64,000 nt of DNA from Kamptonema formosum PCC 10802. Lineage in GTDB: Bacteria; Cyanobacteriota; Cyanobacteriia; Cyanobacteriales; Oscillatoriaceae. Within the stretch, counting starts at the first letter, position 1. Every line of letters starts with the position of its first letter. Shown piece by piece: positions 9,384 to 18,968 of the stretch. Position numbers and translations under genes: made by a program. The notes beneath the pieces were generated by a model. It saw only the letters and a program-made list of their open reading frames with translations, did not search any database and was not told the origin of the DNA. The stretch lies in contig NZ_KB235948.1 of assembly GCF_000332335.1 (NCBI RefSeq), positions 5,770,722-5,834,721 on the forward strand, given 5' to 3'.

Positions 9384-10501
9384 TTAATCTGTTAAAACAA
9401 AAGTATCAACCTCAAGAGCAGCCTCGCGATCCTAAGGAGAAGCCAGTCATTGATACTGGCGTACCTTTCGGTGGGAAACATATCCCTTTTTTATCGGTTT
9501 GTATACCTACATACAATCGGTCGGAGATGTTGCCAGCAGCCATTGAAAGTGTGCTAGAGCAAGATTTCGATGATTTTGAACTGATTATTTGCGACAATGC
9601 TAGCACAGACAATACAGAGGAAGTTGTTAGAAAGTATAGTGACGATCGGCGCCTGCGTTATGTGCGCTATAAAAATCTTGTGAGTATGTATGCAAATCAC
9701 AATCGCTGTGTGGATTCAGCAAGAGCTGGCTGGATTGTTTTTCTTCACAGTGACGATAAATTAGTGCCCCATGCGCTTCACACAGTTAAAGATTTAATTA
9801 ATCGTTCCGATCCCCGGACATCCGTAATAGTTTCCCAGGCAAACCATATAAAAGAGCGATTGAATTCATGGGGTGCGCCCTGGGATAAAGAGCAGGATCT
9901 ATGCTATCCAGAAGCGCTAGATTTATTTATAATTAGCGGGGGGCTCTCTCCTTCTGGAACCGCTTATAGAAAGGTAAAAAGCTTTGATACTATTGCTCAA
10001 TTTTATGAACAGACAATTACCTCAGATCATTTATATTTAATGAGAGAGCTTCTTGAGTATAACATTATAAAATGGTCTGGCACAAAAACAGTTGAAAGAT
10101 TAAGACATGTAAACGCATCATCAACGGTTGCAACACGGTATGGCATTAACTGGCATTCTGGATATTCTCTCACTTATAAGCAAGTTAGCAATCACAATAA
10201 TTTTCAAAATTACATGGGTCATTTAAAGGGGGTTTTTCCATCATGGCCCCAGGAATATCAAATTATTTTTTTAACAAGATTAGCTCAAGCAAACTGTACA
10301 AAAACAGTTAAAGAGTTTGAGAAAATAGCCAATTTTAAAGCGCTAATACGCTCGAGAGCATACGGCCATGTATTTTTGCTAAAAATGAATTATACCTTTT
10401 ATTGGAAGCTGTTAACTTTCTATAAGTCACTTAAATTTTACTTCCAACATTTTGCGCTTTTTTTCGGCTTGAACAAGGGAGGCAATAAAAAATATGAATA
10501 A
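9380..10501 (+). CDS. glycosyltransferase family 2
   Basis: This GT-A fold glycosyltransferase has the family 2 opening SVCIPTYNRSEML, the nucleotide-binding segment ICDNASTDNT and a DXD-like HSDDK. The ATG at 9380 overlaps the flippase stop as ATGA; an upstream in-frame start at 9299 would overlap the flippase heavily and is rejected. The product (373 residues) should add a sugar to the lipid-linked repeat unit at the cytoplasmic membrane face. From here to about 11.6 kb the DNA is clearly AT-richer than the upstream sugar-nucleotide genes. Confidence 0.88.
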   Translation: MINLLKQKYQPQEQPRDPKEKPVIDTGVPFGGKHIPFLSVCIPTYNRSEMLPAAIESVLEQDFDDFELIICDNASTDNTEEVVRKYSDDRRLRYVRYKNLVSMYANHNRCVDSARAGWIVFLHSDDKLVPHALHTVKDLINRSDPRTSVIVSQANHIKERLNSWGAPWDKEQDLCYPEALDLFIISGGLSPSGTAYRKVKSFDTIAQFYEQTITSDHLYLMRELLEYNIIKWSGTKTVERLRHVNASSTVATRYGINWHSGYSLTYKQVSNHNNFQNYMGHLKGVFPSWPQEYQIIFLTRLAQANCTKTVKEFEKIANFKALIRSRAYGHVFLLKMNYTFYWKLLTFYKSLKFYFQHFALFFGLNKGGNKKYE

Positions 10502-11585
10502 CTTAGTCAAAGTTTCCATCATTATAGCAACGTTTAGACGCGGGAATCAACTTCTTACTGTTTTAGGCGATCTGGAGCGTTGCAAACAAGACTGGGTAGA
10601 GATAATAGTGGTAGATCAAACGCCCAAAGAGGAATATTCTCAAGAGATTTATAAAAAGCTTCGAGAATTAGAAAATTTAGGTTTATTTAGGTGGATAAAT
10701 TATCCTAGAAATTATGTATATGAAGCCCGTAATTATGGAGCTGCTGTTAGTCTAGGTGATTTGCTTTGGTGGCTAGATGATGATGTAAGAGTAGGAGCTG
10801 ATACACTTGAAAAATTAGTAAGCTATTTTAATTCTTACGAAACCCTCTCTGTAGTGCAAGGAAATTTAATTCCGGAAGAACTATTTAACCGAATGCGTGC
10901 TATGTACCAAGAGGCTGATTTAACTTTTCAAATTAATAGAGCAACAGAGTGGCTAAACAAAAGTCGCCCTATTCCTGAAAATATAAAAAATAAGCTCCTG
11001 AGCCTACCGCCTGAGCTTCAAGCATTTTACTGTGAAACTGGCTTTGCAGAGCCAGTTACTAATTGTGCCTGGATATCGGCTAACAATATGATGGTAAAGC
11101 GGGAAGCTTTTGAAGCTATAAATGGTTGGGATGAATACATCCTTAATTATGGAGATCGGAATCTGGGTATTCGTATTTCTAAAGCCAACTTTAAAATTCA
11201 GTGGGCACCTGAAGTGTCTATTGTACATTTACAAAACAAAACAGGGGGAAGTCGTATGAGCGATCCGAAAAATCCTATTCGAGGCTGGAGAAGTTGTGTT
11301 TCAATTTGGTATTTAGCTTTTAAATATCTCTACTTACATCCGGCAGCATTTGTAAAATTTGGCATATACAAAGCGGCCAGATACTCTTTTCTTTTGAAGC
11401 GAAATAGCGCCAGTTTATTGCTGCTAATAAGGAACTCAATTTCCTATATTATATCAGCTTTTATTGGACTTTATTGGAGCTGGAATAAGCCTCTATCCTC
11501 TTATAATAAATGGAGGGCTGAGTATTTGAATAATCAATGCAAAACTCTGCCAATGCCAGTACCATTGAAACGCTGTCCAGAATGA
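10494..11585 (+). CDS. glycosyltransferase family 2
   Basis: The 363-residue GT-A enzyme opens with VSIIIATFRRGNQLL, has VVDQTPKEEYS at the usual nucleotide-binding place and a WLDDDV metal-binding motif. A later NGWDEYILNYGDRNLGIR stretch resembles the acceptor-side acidic motif of family 2 enzymes. It overlaps the previous gene by 8 bases and shares its low GC, so the two probably arrived together. Donor and acceptor sugars are not predictable. Confidence 0.87.
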   Translation: MNNLVKVSIIIATFRRGNQLLTVLGDLERCKQDWVEIIVVDQTPKEEYSQEIYKKLRELENLGLFRWINYPRNYVYEARNYGAAVSLGDLLWWLDDDVRVGADTLEKLVSYFNSYETLSVVQGNLIPEELFNRMRAMYQEADLTFQINRATEWLNKSRPIPENIKNKLLSLPPELQAFYCETGFAEPVTNCAWISANNMMVKREAFEAINGWDEYILNYGDRNLGIRISKANFKIQWAPEVSIVHLQNKTGGSRMSDPKNPIRGWRSCVSIWYLAFKYLYLHPAAFVKFGIYKAARYSFLLKRNSASLLLLIRNSISYIISAFIGLYWSWNKPLSSYNKWRAEYLNNQCKTLPMPVPLKRCPE

Positions 11586-11698
11586 ATAATAAGTCGGTAT
11601 TCTATAGAGTGTATCTATTAAAAAAAGATTAAAATCAGGAAGCGTCAGGAATGCAGATCAGATAATAGAAGGACTTGCCCCATGTTAAGAGTGAGTGT

Positions 11699-11839
11699 AT
11701 GAATCGCAAAGCCTACCCTACTGACCTCAGCGATCAGCAGTGGGAACTTATCGCCCCTCTGTTGCCAGCGGCTTGCATCGGAAACGGCTCAAGGCCGCAA
11801 TGCTACCTCATTCAGTCACTGCAACTAAGTCATTGGTGA
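11699..11839 (+). pseudogene. IS5-type transposase N-terminal fragment
   Basis: The 46-codon frame reads MNRKAYPTDLSDQQWEL then APLLP, the characteristic N-terminus of IS5-family (DUF4096-type) transposases. It is cut off after about 40 recognisable residues by sequence change and a TGA at 11837. No catalytic DDE part follows and I could not define terminal repeats, so this is a dead remnant. It lies between two transcription-coupled gene groups and may mark an old junction in the cluster. Confidence 0.7.
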
Positions 11840-11934
11840 TTACAGCCATCTCTGAGTAATTTTTCCGGATGGGCTACCGCAGACTCCGTATGTATTACTA
11901 GGTAGCTCCCCTCACAGGCACAAGCCTTAACTCA

Positions 11935-12891
11935 ATGGAAAATCTGATGCACTCTATAGTAACGGGTTGTGCGGGCTTTATCGGTTCTAATCTCTGTGAT
12001 CGCCTCTTGGCAGAAGGTCAACAAGTTATCGGTATCGATTGCTTTACAGACTATTACCCGAGACACATCAAGCAAGCCAACATGGCTCAAGCTTTGCAGC
12101 ATCCTCACTTCCAATTTATCAATCAAGATATCCTGGATTTAAATTGGATTGAACTGCTGAATGGATGTCAAGTGGCGTTTCACCAGGCTGCTCAGGCAGG
12201 CGTGCGGTCAAGTTGGGGAAGTAAGTTCGCTGAGTATACCCGGAACAATATCGAAGCAACTCAAGTCATTCTAGAAGCAGCAAAAGACAGTCCAAGTCTT
12301 GAGCGGTTAGTTATCGCTTCCACCTCTTCAGTTTATGGCGATGCTGAAACCATGCCAACCCCAGAAACCGCCTGTCCGAAACCCGTTTCTCCCTATGGCA
12401 TCACTAAACTGGCGGCAGAGCGATTGGCCAGCTTGTACCACAAAAACTTTGGGGTGCCGGTGGTGATGTTGCGATATTTTACAGTCTACGGTCCCAGACA
12501 GCGACCTGAAATGGCTTTCTCCAAATTCATTCGCGCCATCAGCCAGCAGCAACCCATTGAACTGTATGGAGATGGTGAACAAAGCCGAGACTTTACCTTT
12601 ATATCAGATGTGATAGAAGCTAATTTAAAAGCCGCTCAATTTCCTAATACCGAAGGTGAAATCTTTAACATTGGTGGGGGTTGCCGGGTGAGTTTGCGCG
12701 ATGCCATTGAGCAAATCGCCGCGATTATTGGCCAGCCAGCACATTATGTAGAGAGGCAACCCCAAGCAGGAGATGCTAGACACACCAGTGCTGATATTAC
12801 AAAGGCGCAAAAAATATTGGGCTACGAGCCCCAGGTGGATCTAGAGACTGGATTGACTAAACAGATATACAGCTGCAAAAATTATGAATAA
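11935..12891 (+). CDS. NAD-dependent sugar epimerase (UDP-glucuronate/UDP-glucose 4-epimerase type)
   Basis: This extended SDR has an N-terminal TGCAGFIGSNL nucleotide motif, STSSVYGD and YGITK (YxxxK), plus the FTVYGPRQRPEMA loop common in UDP-glucuronate 4-epimerases and related UDP-sugar enzymes. It is 318 residues long. The ATG at 11935 is used; an internal ATG at 11947 is also possible. The enzyme probably supplies an epimerised UDP-sugar for the repeat unit; whether the substrate is UDP-GlcA, UDP-Glc or UDP-GlcNAc cannot be fixed. Its end overlaps the next gene by 8 bases. Confidence 0.85.
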   Translation: MENLMHSIVTGCAGFIGSNLCDRLLAEGQQVIGIDCFTDYYPRHIKQANMAQALQHPHFQFINQDILDLNWIELLNGCQVAFHQAAQAGVRSSWGSKFAEYTRNNIEATQVILEAAKDSPSLERLVIASTSSVYGDAETMPTPETACPKPVSPYGITKLAAERLASLYHKNFGVPVVMLRYFTVYGPRQRPEMAFSKFIRAISQQQPIELYGDGEQSRDFTFISDVIEANLKAAQFPNTEGEIFNIGGGCRVSLRDAIEQIAAIIGQPAHYVERQPQAGDARHTSADITKAQKILGYEPQVDLETGLTKQIYSCKNYE

Positions 12892-14092
12892 GTTTATAGC
12901 TGTTCAAATGGGCGCACGGCGCAACTATGCAGTGCCTAGCCTCTTAGAAGAAGCAGGAATGCTGGAAGCTTTTTATACAGATTTATGCGCGAATGCAGGA
13001 CTAGGAGCTGTAGCATCTCAACTATTCCTGAATTGGTTAAAAGGCAATTTAATCAATAATTTATTAGGTCGCCAACTGCCTCCTAATTTACTCAATAAAA
13101 CTTACAGCTCTGCTATTCCTAGCCTGCTATATTTCCTGCGCAAGCAGTTAGCTGGACATCATCCAGATCGGGCCGCACGAGCAATGGGTAAGTTCAATAC
13201 TGAATTTGGTAATGATTTGATCGCGCATGGAATCGGAGAAGCAACCCATCTCTACACTATGCTGGGAGAGGGTACTCCCTTTCTGAGATTTGCTAAGGAG
13301 AAAGGGCTGACTACAGTTACAGAATTCTTTATCATCTTAAACGCTCACTATATTGTCAAAAGTGAGCGAGAAAGATTGCCCGAATTTGAACCTGAGCCTA
13401 ATGAGAGCTTAGTAGAGGAAGCTTTTTCCTGGCTGAGGGAAGTTTGTTCCTTGACTGACTGGGGAATCGCTCCATCAGAAGCAGTTCGTCAAGACTTAGT
13501 GCTGAATTTTGGCATTCCCGCTCATCGGTGTTTTGTAGTTCCCTACGCGGTCAGTTATTCTTGGTTTCATCTGGAAAATACTCCCAGGAAGGGTCAGATA
13601 TTATTTGTGGGAACTGCTGGGCTCCGCAAGGGGATTCACATTTTAGGCATGGCAGCTCAGAAGTTGAACCATCGCAAGTACGAATTTCGCGTGGCTGGCG
13701 ATGTTTCTGAGATTGTGCGTCGGAATAGTCTCACCCATAATCTCAACTTTCTGGGTCGAGTTCCTAGAACGGAAATCAAGCAAGAGTACGCTCAAGCAGA
13801 TATTTTCGTTTTACCGAGTTTAGCAGAGGGGTCAGCAGAGGTTACTTACGAAGCGCTGGCAGCCGGCATACCTGTGATTACTACTGAAGCGGCTGGATCA
13901 GTAGTGCGAGATGGCATCGATGGATTCATTGTGCCAGAGCGAGATGCAGGGGCACTAGCCGAGCGTATAGAAGAACTGGTGGAGAATCGAGAATTGCGCC
14001 ATCGCATGGCTGCTGCCGCTAGAGAACGCGCCAAGGACTACACCTGGGACAAGTATGCGGAGCGATTATTAGCTGTTTTTCAAAGTGTGTGA
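12884..14092 (+). CDS. glycosyltransferase family 4
   Basis: This 402-residue GT-B glycosyltransferase has a C-terminal domain with VGTAGLRKGIHIL, LPSLAEGSAEVTYEALAAG (the E-x7-E donor-binding motif) and a typical TWDKYAERLL tail. The N-terminal half is divergent, as expected for the acceptor domain. It starts within the last codons of the epimerase gene and is followed after 7 bases by a broken methyltransferase gene, so the original transcription unit continued downstream. Confidence 0.87.
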   Translation: MNKFIAVQMGARRNYAVPSLLEEAGMLEAFYTDLCANAGLGAVASQLFLNWLKGNLINNLLGRQLPPNLLNKTYSSAIPSLLYFLRKQLAGHHPDRAARAMGKFNTEFGNDLIAHGIGEATHLYTMLGEGTPFLRFAKEKGLTTVTEFFIILNAHYIVKSERERLPEFEPEPNESLVEEAFSWLREVCSLTDWGIAPSEAVRQDLVLNFGIPAHRCFVVPYAVSYSWFHLENTPRKGQILFVGTAGLRKGIHILGMAAQKLNHRKYEFRVAGDVSEIVRRNSLTHNLNFLGRVPRTEIKQEYAQADIFVLPSLAEGSAEVTYEALAAGIPVITTEAAGSVVRDGIDGFIVPERDAGALAERIEELVENRELRHRMAAAARERAKDYTWDKYAERLLAVFQSV

Positions 14093-14624
14093 GCTTCAAA
14101 TGAAAACCGATCCATTTGCTATCAAACAGTATTATAAGTGGCATCTTAAAAGACTGGCTTTCACTGCGAAGGCTAGACTGATTGAATGGGAAGCTCGGCG
14201 GAACTTTCAGAAATACGCCTTGCCGGAAAAGGTGATTCCCAATCTCCCTTCCGCTCCCGATGCCGATTACTCGAACACCGCTGTCACACCTGTGCAGATG
14301 CAGCATCTTTTACATGCTTTATCGGCCACTGAGCATCTGAAAGATACAGTTGTAGTTGAGGTGGGTTGCTATCGCGGAGTGACAACTAAAATTTTAGCGA
14401 ACTCGACATCCCGTAAGGTAATTGCCGTCGCTCCTTATATTGGCTATGGAGGTAGCGATGAGGACTACCGCCATTTTCAATAAAACATTGCTGGTTTACC
14501 AAATGTCATCCACGAGCGTGTAACTTCAGGAGAAGCAGTCAGAACTTGGCAGTATGGCTCTGTCAGCCTTGCTTTCATTGATGCAGTTCACTATTATGTG
14601 AATACGGCGTTTGACATTCATGCG

Positions 14625-15427
14625 GGTGGTGCTGCAAAGTAAGGATACAGGAATGTGCTTCACTTCTGTAAAGAAAGATTATGAGGATGGATGAAATACA
14701 AAATTGCCCCAAGATGATTCGAGAGTTTTTTAGAAAAAGCCAGAGTTTTTTAAACTAATCTTGACACTCTTTGCCTCAGGGTATTGTTAAACCGTTATAT
14801 ATAGGAAGTCTTGCCGGTTTCTTTCCCTACTGCTTTGTGCCGACTTTGAGGAAAAACTCTGGAATAAGCACTCCAAAAATCTGTGTAACTAATAGCGCAT
14901 TGGCGATAAACTGGTGGGAGAGAATCCCAAAGAGCTTTAGCATCGGCTTCATCTCTGCTCCCAATATATACTCCTACAATCTCCTTGGTAAACACATCAA
15001 TGGCCAGCCAGACCTACTGTTTGTTGCCCTTCTGGACTACAAATGACCACATTTCATCGCATTAAATTGTTAGCTTGCCCTTGTTTTTTGACTTGACTTG
15101 AACCTGTCTGGTAACTGAGGCAAATTTTTGATTGATATAGTATTGCAGCCACCGGAGAGACACTCCCGTGACTCGGGCAATTCCAGCTAAAGATATTTTC
15201 TCTAATAAAAGCTTATCTATCAAGGCTTTGGTTTCTTCTGTAATAGGTTGATGTCTGGGGGGGTGAACAAACTGTTTGCCACATCCTCTACATTTAAAGT
15301 TTTTCTTACCACTATGAGTCAGGCCATTTTTAACGATGTTTTCAGAACCGCAGCGCGCACAATTCATAAAATTAAAGTGTTCTGGCGAGAGCTAGCATTA
15401 TAGCACGCATGTCCTTGCAGCACTACC
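14625..15427 (-). mobile_element. IS1-family insertion sequence, about 803 bp, inactive
   Basis: The ends are imperfect inverted repeats: GGTGGTGCTGCAAAG at 14625-14639 and, reading inward from 15427, GGTAGTGCTGCAAGG, agreeing at 13 of 15 positions. A 4-bp direct repeat TGCG flanks the element (14621-14624 and 15428-15431). It lies in antisense orientation inside a methyltransferase gene. Its single transposase frame carries several stops, so it cannot move by itself. A TATAAT hexamer lies just inside the 15427 end on the minus strand, a plausible relic of the transposase promoter. Confidence 0.85.
14660..15367 (-). pseudogene. IS1-family transposase with four in-frame stops
   Basis: One continuous frame of 236 codons can be followed. 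It starts with a zinc-ribbon (MNCARCGSENIVKNG, then CRGCGKQF), followed by a helix-turn-helix segment (LAGIARVTGVSLRWL) and the IS1-type catalytic part (CDEMWSF, then GSRDEADAKALWDSLP, YTDFWSAY, RFNNTLRQR, LGAILYFIH). Stops interrupt the frame at 15062-15064, 15014-15016, 14795-14797 and 14750-14752. All four look like point mutations because the frame never shifts, so decay has been by substitution rather than deletion. Confidence 0.85.
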
Positions 15428-15598
15428 TGCGTGGTTATTACTGATGGATAAAGGCAGTATTTTAGCGATGCCCGACACGGATCAAGTTTGTTTTGCTGGG
15501 ACTGGGAAAGTAGTTTTTGAGGCTTGTGCTGCTTTACCTGCAGTTACGGTATTCGGTCACACAACTACTCGGTCTTTGTTGATTAAAAGTTGAGCCAA

Positions 15599-16330
15599 AG
15601 GTAAGAAATCTCTCATTATTCGCTATGCTGCGCTCTTCGATGATGCCGATGCTGGTTCAGAAAATATTAGAATAAGGGCTAAATTCATAATGTCTCTTTT
15701 GACAGATTTTTTGTTGCCTAGACTGCTGCCTAGTTATTTAGACTTTACAAAAATAGGCAAATCGGTTAGAGGGAATTTTCACAGCTTTACATAAAATTTT
15801 AAATTTCTTTTCTGGAACAGCCAGGGCGATCTAAAATTTGCTGACACGATAGAACACTGCTCTTCGATTGACCGAATCTGTATTCGACGAATGCTAGCAG
15901 ATTTCCGAGAGCTGCCGTCTGATAAATTTCGGTGGCTTATGTGAACAGATTGTTACTTTTTTCGCAGCGCGCAATAGATAATTCCCTATACTTGTAATTC
16001 TAATCATGAGCGGAAATTTTTGTACATGATTGATAACCACACTACCGGCGGGAAACCCTATCGTTTGAGGTACTACAGGCCAGAGATTTTAGGTGGCCTA
16101 CACGGAGATTTTTATTGCCTTGCTCCAGGAGTTACTTTACAAGCCGAATCAATCAAGTCATGTCTTAAGTAGATGATTGGCCCCTCTATCGAAGATATCT
16201 GCCTGATTTACCTAAAGGTCTTAAACAAATGGTTTTTTCCTGCGAACAGCAGGCAGCTAGTATGTTGCTGGGTCAATATCCGGCTAAAATGCTTCCTCCT
16301 CTTTTCTACAATCATATGGGTTCCTAAACT
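15599..16330 (+). pseudogene. decayed tandem copy of the 16554-17546 gene
   Basis: Segments of this stretch translate to sequence homologous to the intact gene downstream. Near 15608 it reads KSLIIRYAALFD against NSLVIRYSALFD. Near 15830 it reads CSSIDRICIRRMLADFREL against CSEVDRICVRRMLADFRVL. Near 16060 it reads YRLRYYRPEILGGLHGDFYC, almost identical to the intact copy, and near 16240 CEQQAASMLLGQ. Internal deletions, frameshifts and stops separate these blocks, and a part corresponding to about 70 residues is missing after the first block. No full product can be made. Confidence 0.8.
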
Positions 16331-16553
16331 AACCAGTTATTTTACATATTAAAAAGCCGTTGCTGATGCCGCGTAAAGTACCCGCTGGTATCATGGATCT
16401 GATGAAAGATATCTGTAAATGCCTGGGTAAAAATTTTAAAAGTGGACAAAACACAAAAAGCCGAACTCCATAAAATGAAGCATCACAGGCAACTTAAACA
16501 TGTGCTGTGATAATTAACAGGTTACTGGAAAATCATCTAATTTTTCACGCTCA

Positions 16554-17546
16554 ATGAATAAACCAATCCCACCCCAACTTACTGGCCATAAAAATTCGTT
16601 AGTCATTCGCTACAGCGCTTTGTTTGATGGTAGCAGCGAGAACCCCAAGGATATCCAGCGGATGGCTCAACTTGTTTTTTCTTTGCTAAGTCTTAAGCTT
16701 TTTGTCCTTCCCTATGCTGGTGCCTGCTCTATAATTATTTATACCTTAGATAAGTATATACCCCCGCTGAAAAAAAACCTTGATAGTCTCAGTATAGCCA
16801 ACTATGATTTTTATATTTTGGACAGCCCCTCAGATATAGATTTTGCAGAAAGCCTTGAGAATTGCTCGGAAGTAGACAGGATTTGTGTCCGCAGAATGCT
16901 GGCAGATTTTAGAGTGCTGCCTGTAGACAGCTTTAGATTGCTTTTAGGTAATGATATTTATTTTTTTTCTCCGCCTCAAGAAATAATAAGCTGGACTTTT
17001 AATTTGAATCCTAGCGTTAATGTTCTATATATGATAGATGATTTTTTCTTTAAGGAGCAGCCTTACAAATTAAGGTATTACAGGCCAGAAATTTTAGGCG
17101 GTTTGCTTGGGGATTTTTACTGTATAGCTCCTGGGGTCAGTCTCGAACGCACATCGATCGTGTCATGCCTGAGATTGATTGATGATTGGCCTCCGTACCG
17201 GCGATGGATTCCAGAGCTACCCAGACACATGACAAAAATGGTTCATGCGTGCGAGCAACAAGCAGCAGCTATGCTGCTAGGGCAGTTTGTCGGTAAAGCT
17301 CTGCCATCTTCTCTATACAATAATTATGTACCCCGTAAAAATTGTGTCGTTCTACATACAGGCCATCCGTGGCTAAATATTTCTTTAGGTCAGATACCTC
17401 CAGAACTTGCCAGTCAAGTGTTAGAGGTTTGGAAGCAGCTAGGTTATCATCATATTCTTGAAGCTGCAAAACCTATCCAGATTAACAGGGCAACCCGCCT
17501 CTACAGGGAAATTAAGCAGTTCCTGTGGCGGAGATATAGGAGATAG
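16554..17546 (+). CDS. uncharacterised protein of the EPS cluster, possibly glycosyltransferase-like
   Basis: I do not recognise a named family for this 330-residue soluble protein. The stretch RRMLADFRVL followed by FRLLLGNDIYFFSPP resembles the region around the acidic metal motif of nucleotide-diphospho-sugar transferases, where a strand ends in an acidic residue just before an aromatic-Pro segment. It has no signal peptide or membrane segment and a basic C-terminal tail (REIKQFLWRRYRR) that could touch the membrane. It sits between a methyltransferase relic and GT4 genes, is AT-rich, and has a degraded tandem paralogue directly upstream. A role in sugar transfer or modification is inferred from context only. 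Confidence 0.6.
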   Translation: MNKPIPPQLTGHKNSLVIRYSALFDGSSENPKDIQRMAQLVFSLLSLKLFVLPYAGACSIIIYTLDKYIPPLKKNLDSLSIANYDFYILDSPSDIDFAESLENCSEVDRICVRRMLADFRVLPVDSFRLLLGNDIYFFSPPQEIISWTFNLNPSVNVLYMIDDFFFKEQPYKLRYYRPEILGGLLGDFYCIAPGVSLERTSIVSCLRLIDDWPPYRRWIPELPRHMTKMVHACEQQAAAMLLGQFVGKALPSSLYNNYVPRKNCVVLHTGHPWLNISLGQIPPELASQVLEVWKQLGYHHILEAAKPIQINRATRLYREIKQFLWRRYRR

Positions 17547-17573
17547 TGTGCCTTTTAGTGAATTAACCAGCAA

Positions 17574-18947
17574 ATGCGAATAGCGATCGCCACTCCCTAC
17601 GACACTAAACTCCGCGCCGGTGGCGGAGCAGTGATTGTTCGCTACCTGATGGAAGCGTTGCAAGCAAATGGGATCGAAGTCCTTCTCTGGCTCTGCCGCG
17701 ATTACCCGGCACCCATTCAGGTAAAGCCCTTGGAAGGTTCCCCTGATCGCAGGGACTGGGAATTTATCGGTTTACCGCCCCAGACAGCTTTCCGTCTCGA
17801 TCGCCTCGCTCCCGATCAATTCCAGCAGCTTTACCAGCAAGTGCGGGACTTGCAAGCGCAACAGCCTGTCGATGCCTTGCTCATCTTTAACGCCCTCACC
17901 CCGGGCCTTTGGCTGATGGAACTGGCTCAAGCACTGGGGATTCCCTATATCCTCACCCTGCTGGACTACAGCTTTCTTTGTCCAAAATTCAATCGCATTA
18001 ACCAGCACGGTAACTTCTGCCAAGGAGAAATCCCTGAGTCCACCTGCCTAAACTGTGCAGTTGCTCACCTGCCACCGGCCAAACGTCCTGTCTTCCAGCT
18101 GCTGCGGCTTGTGCCCGATTCTTTGCGCTCAACTGCAGGCAGGAACCTGCGTCCTTTATTTCCAGCTTACGGACGCTATCATGCCGGTTCGCTGTCTGCC
18201 CGCTTGATGCGGCGACAAGATATGAAAGATTTGTTTGCCCGGGCAGCAGCAGTGGTGTACCAATCTCCCACCATGCAAACCCAGTTTCATCAGGCTGGCT
18301 GGCAACACCCCAACGAATTTATTGAGTGCTATGGCGTACCAACTGCCGCCAGTCAAGTCAAGTCTGTGACCCATCTCGATCCAGTGGTGCAGTTTGTCTA
18401 CCTTTCTCGACCCACGCGGGAATGGGGGATAGAATTTCTGCTTCAAACTTGGGCGACCTACTGTGCTGACAAAGACGATCGCAAATTAACGGTTCTGAGT
18501 CCAGGCATTTCGACTTTACTGGCACAACATCCAGAATGGCAGACTTTACCCAACGTCGAATTTTCTGGAGAAACAATTCAAGGTCGAGTGGCTAAGTTTC
18601 ACGCTTGCTTCCACATCCTGATTCTACCAGCGCAGTGGCAAGGGATTGTGGCGCTGACTGCCCTTGAGGCTTTGGCTCACGGCACTGCTGTGATTGAACC
18701 CGATCTGGGAGGTCTGCCGGCATACTTTGCCAACTCTCCGGAAAGCTTAGGGTTGACCGTGTATGAATGGGGCGATGCAGAAAGTTTGGCAGCGTGCATC
18801 AGCAGTTTGTGCGCTGAGCGCACAAGGCTAAAAAGCCTGATGGATAAGACTCAGCAGGTGCGCTTGCTTGAAGAGTGGGGAAACACATACCTTAAGCTCT
18901 TCAAAGAAGCTCCTCAACTATATAGTAATAAAAAAATATTTGATTAA
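17574..18947 (+). CDS. glycosyltransferase family 4 with cysteine cluster
   Basis: This 457-residue GT-B enzyme has the N-terminal glycine-rich loop RAGGGAVIVRYL. In the acceptor domain lies the group DYSFLCP, then GNFCQG and CLNC, a cysteine-rich insertion seen in a subset of GT4 enzymes and perhaps metal-binding. The C-terminal domain carries WQGIVALTALEALAHG, in which the second Glu of the E-x7-E motif is present but the first is not. GC rises again here compared with 16.5-17.5 kb, and a HIP1 octamer lies within the first codons. Confidence 0.82.
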   Translation: MRIAIATPYDTKLRAGGGAVIVRYLMEALQANGIEVLLWLCRDYPAPIQVKPLEGSPDRRDWEFIGLPPQTAFRLDRLAPDQFQQLYQQVRDLQAQQPVDALLIFNALTPGLWLMELAQALGIPYILTLLDYSFLCPKFNRINQHGNFCQGEIPESTCLNCAVAHLPPAKRPVFQLLRLVPDSLRSTAGRNLRPLFPAYGRYHAGSLSARLMRRQDMKDLFARAAAVVYQSPTMQTQFHQAGWQHPNEFIECYGVPTAASQVKSVTHLDPVVQFVYLSRPTREWGIEFLLQTWATYCADKDDRKLTVLSPGISTLLAQHPEWQTLPNVEFSGETIQGRVAKFHACFHILILPAQWQGIVALTALEALAHGTAVIEPDLGGLPAYFANSPESLGLTVYEWGDAESLAACISSLCAERTRLKSLMDKTQQVRLLEEWGNTYLKLFKEAPQLYSNKKIFD

Positions 18948-18968
18948 CTCGATCGCTTTGGAGGTTGC

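Larger units (their letters stand above)
14100..15593 (+). pseudogene. SAM-dependent methyltransferase gene interrupted by an IS element
   Basis: The first part (14100-14480) reads as a class I methyltransferase with VVVEVGCYRGVTTK. A premature TAA at 14481 interrupts it, but the same frame continues as a clear homologous stretch (NIAGLPNVIHERV, then SLAFIDAVHYY) to the Ala codon ending at 14624. There an IS1-type element is inserted. Coding resumes directly after it in frame (WLLLMDKG, MPDTDQ, then VTVFGH) and ends at the TGA at 15591. Removing the element and one copy of the 4-base repeat TGCG restores the reading frame. The product would probably have modified a sugar of the polysaccharide. 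It is now inactive because of both the nonsense codon and the insertion. Confidence 0.85.
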
